From positions 1 to 54,643 of the forward strand of contig JAFXGX010000008.1 in assembly GCA_017536695.1 (NCBI GenBank): a stretch of 54,643 bases of DNA. Direction: 5' to 3'. Below, in pieces: positions 54,150 through 54,643 of the stretch; the stretch's first letter is position 1, and every line of letters starts with the position of its first letter. The notes below the pieces were generated by a model that saw only the letters and a list, made by a program, of their open reading frames with translations, had not been told where the DNA came from and searched no databases. This DNA is from Bacteroidaceae bacterium (GTDB lineage: Bacteria > Bacteroidota > Bacteroidia > Bacteroidales > Bacteroidaceae). The position numbers and the translations under genes were made by a program.

Positions 54150-54521
54150 TAATTGAAATCCGAAGCGAGATGTATCAATCTCTTTGCGAGTTTTATTCTT
54201 ATATCCTTTAAATTTATACGTAAAGCCTATTGTGATATTTCTGCTATATCTAAGTCCCAAATACCTTGTATGGCCGGTGTCCTATAGAATAACATAAGAT
54301 TGGCAGACACCTTTGGTTTCTGTGACAATACAAAAGTATTGTTAGTCATTAACGTTCCTGTCCATTTATTCTCTGAATGTTTTGACAAAAGAAATACTAT
54401 CTTGTAACTCCAAAGAATAATAGCAGTCATCTACTAGTGTTTGAAAATTTTGTTGTGCCATCATTTTTGGTGAGACCAATAAGAGAACTAAAGTCAATAC
54501 TGCTGTATAAATATTCATCAT
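54150..54521 (-). pseudogene. Relic of an outer-membrane beta-barrel (TonB-type) gene
   Basis: A signal peptide starts at 54521 (MMNIYTAVLTLVLLLVSPKM, then MAQQ) and the frame stops at 54366. In a second frame lies NTFVLSQKPKVSANLMLFYR, then TPAIQGIWDL, and in a third lies RNITIGFTYKFKGYKNKTRK, then EIDTSRFG; both match the last strands of outer-membrane beta-barrel proteins of the OMP_b-brl type. Intact genes have about 800 codons, so most of the gene is deleted and the pieces are frame-shifted. It is not functional. The gap beyond 54521 to the window end shows no gene. Confidence 0.65.
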
Positions 54522-54643
54522 AAGAACTAATTTTAATCCAACTATTTTTATAATTCAGTGTAAATCAGCAAGTCTATATCTCCCTTCTAATATAATTAAG
54601 CCAAGATTCAAGATGAAAGATAGAATACATACTCCCAAGAAGA

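Noticed and set aside
1-54643. CRISPR array
   Set aside because: No regularly spaced repeats with unique spacers were found; the iteron array is too short-spaced and lacks spacers.

Overview
The window is chromosomal DNA from a member of the Bacteroidales, most like Prevotellaceae or a close family. The evidence is the gene content (RibBA beside a fused-length LptF/LptG permease, a PorZ-type type IX secretion protein, the uvrC-apt-mnmG block), Bacteroidetes promoters (TTTG, about 20 bp, TAnnTTTG), the general lack of strong Shine-Dalgarno sites, and dockerin and CotH surface proteins. This is inferred from sequence features and recall of gene families; no search was run.

Layout. 1-4.7 kb (+): a large secreted protein with a dockerin-like C-terminus (5' end outside the window), a secreted protein with a cohesin-like N-terminal domain, and a 52-codon peptide gene. 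4.8 kb: tRNA-Met on the minus strand. 5.2-10.5 kb (+): START-like protein, LptF/LptG, RibBA and an aspartate aminotransferase. 10.6-11.3 kb is AT-rich and geneless. 11.3-16 kb is disturbed: a metallophosphoesterase, two AT-rich orphan genes, an IS982-like element with a frameshifted transposase, and fused fragments of porZ and of a second metallophosphoesterase. 16-24 kb (-): CotH-like protein, porZ, rdgB, a YitT-family protein and leuS. 24.4-28.7 kb (+): mutS and katA. 28.8 kb (-): lgt.

29.7-36.2 kb is a compact integrative element of about 6.5 kb. It has a tyrosine recombinase, an AlpA/Xis-like protein, a RecA-fold helicase-like ATPase, an archaeo-eukaryotic-type primase candidate and a 240-bp iteron array. 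It carries several unknown small proteins and no relaxase, capsid or resistance gene. Imperfect 19-bp direct repeats flank it. It looks like a self-replicating satellite-like or hitchhiking element and is the most unusual system in the window.

36.3-52.8 kb is mostly minus-strand housekeeping: ychF, an acyltransferase, polA, (ispB-like, +), deoC, a MazG-like gene, dtd, uvrC, apt, mnmG, a cysteine desulfidase-like gene and hppA. A perfect 16-bp parS-like palindrome lies just downstream of mnmG. 52.9-54.6 kb is a graveyard: dispersed repeats, the C-terminal half of an Abi/HEPN protein and an internally deleted outer-membrane barrel gene.

Hairpin-forming dispersed repeats (arms like TGTCATTCNGA...) recur in the gaps at 9.2, 24.2, 49.1 and 53.2 kb. 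One copy sits inside a MITE-like unit with 20-bp inverted ends.
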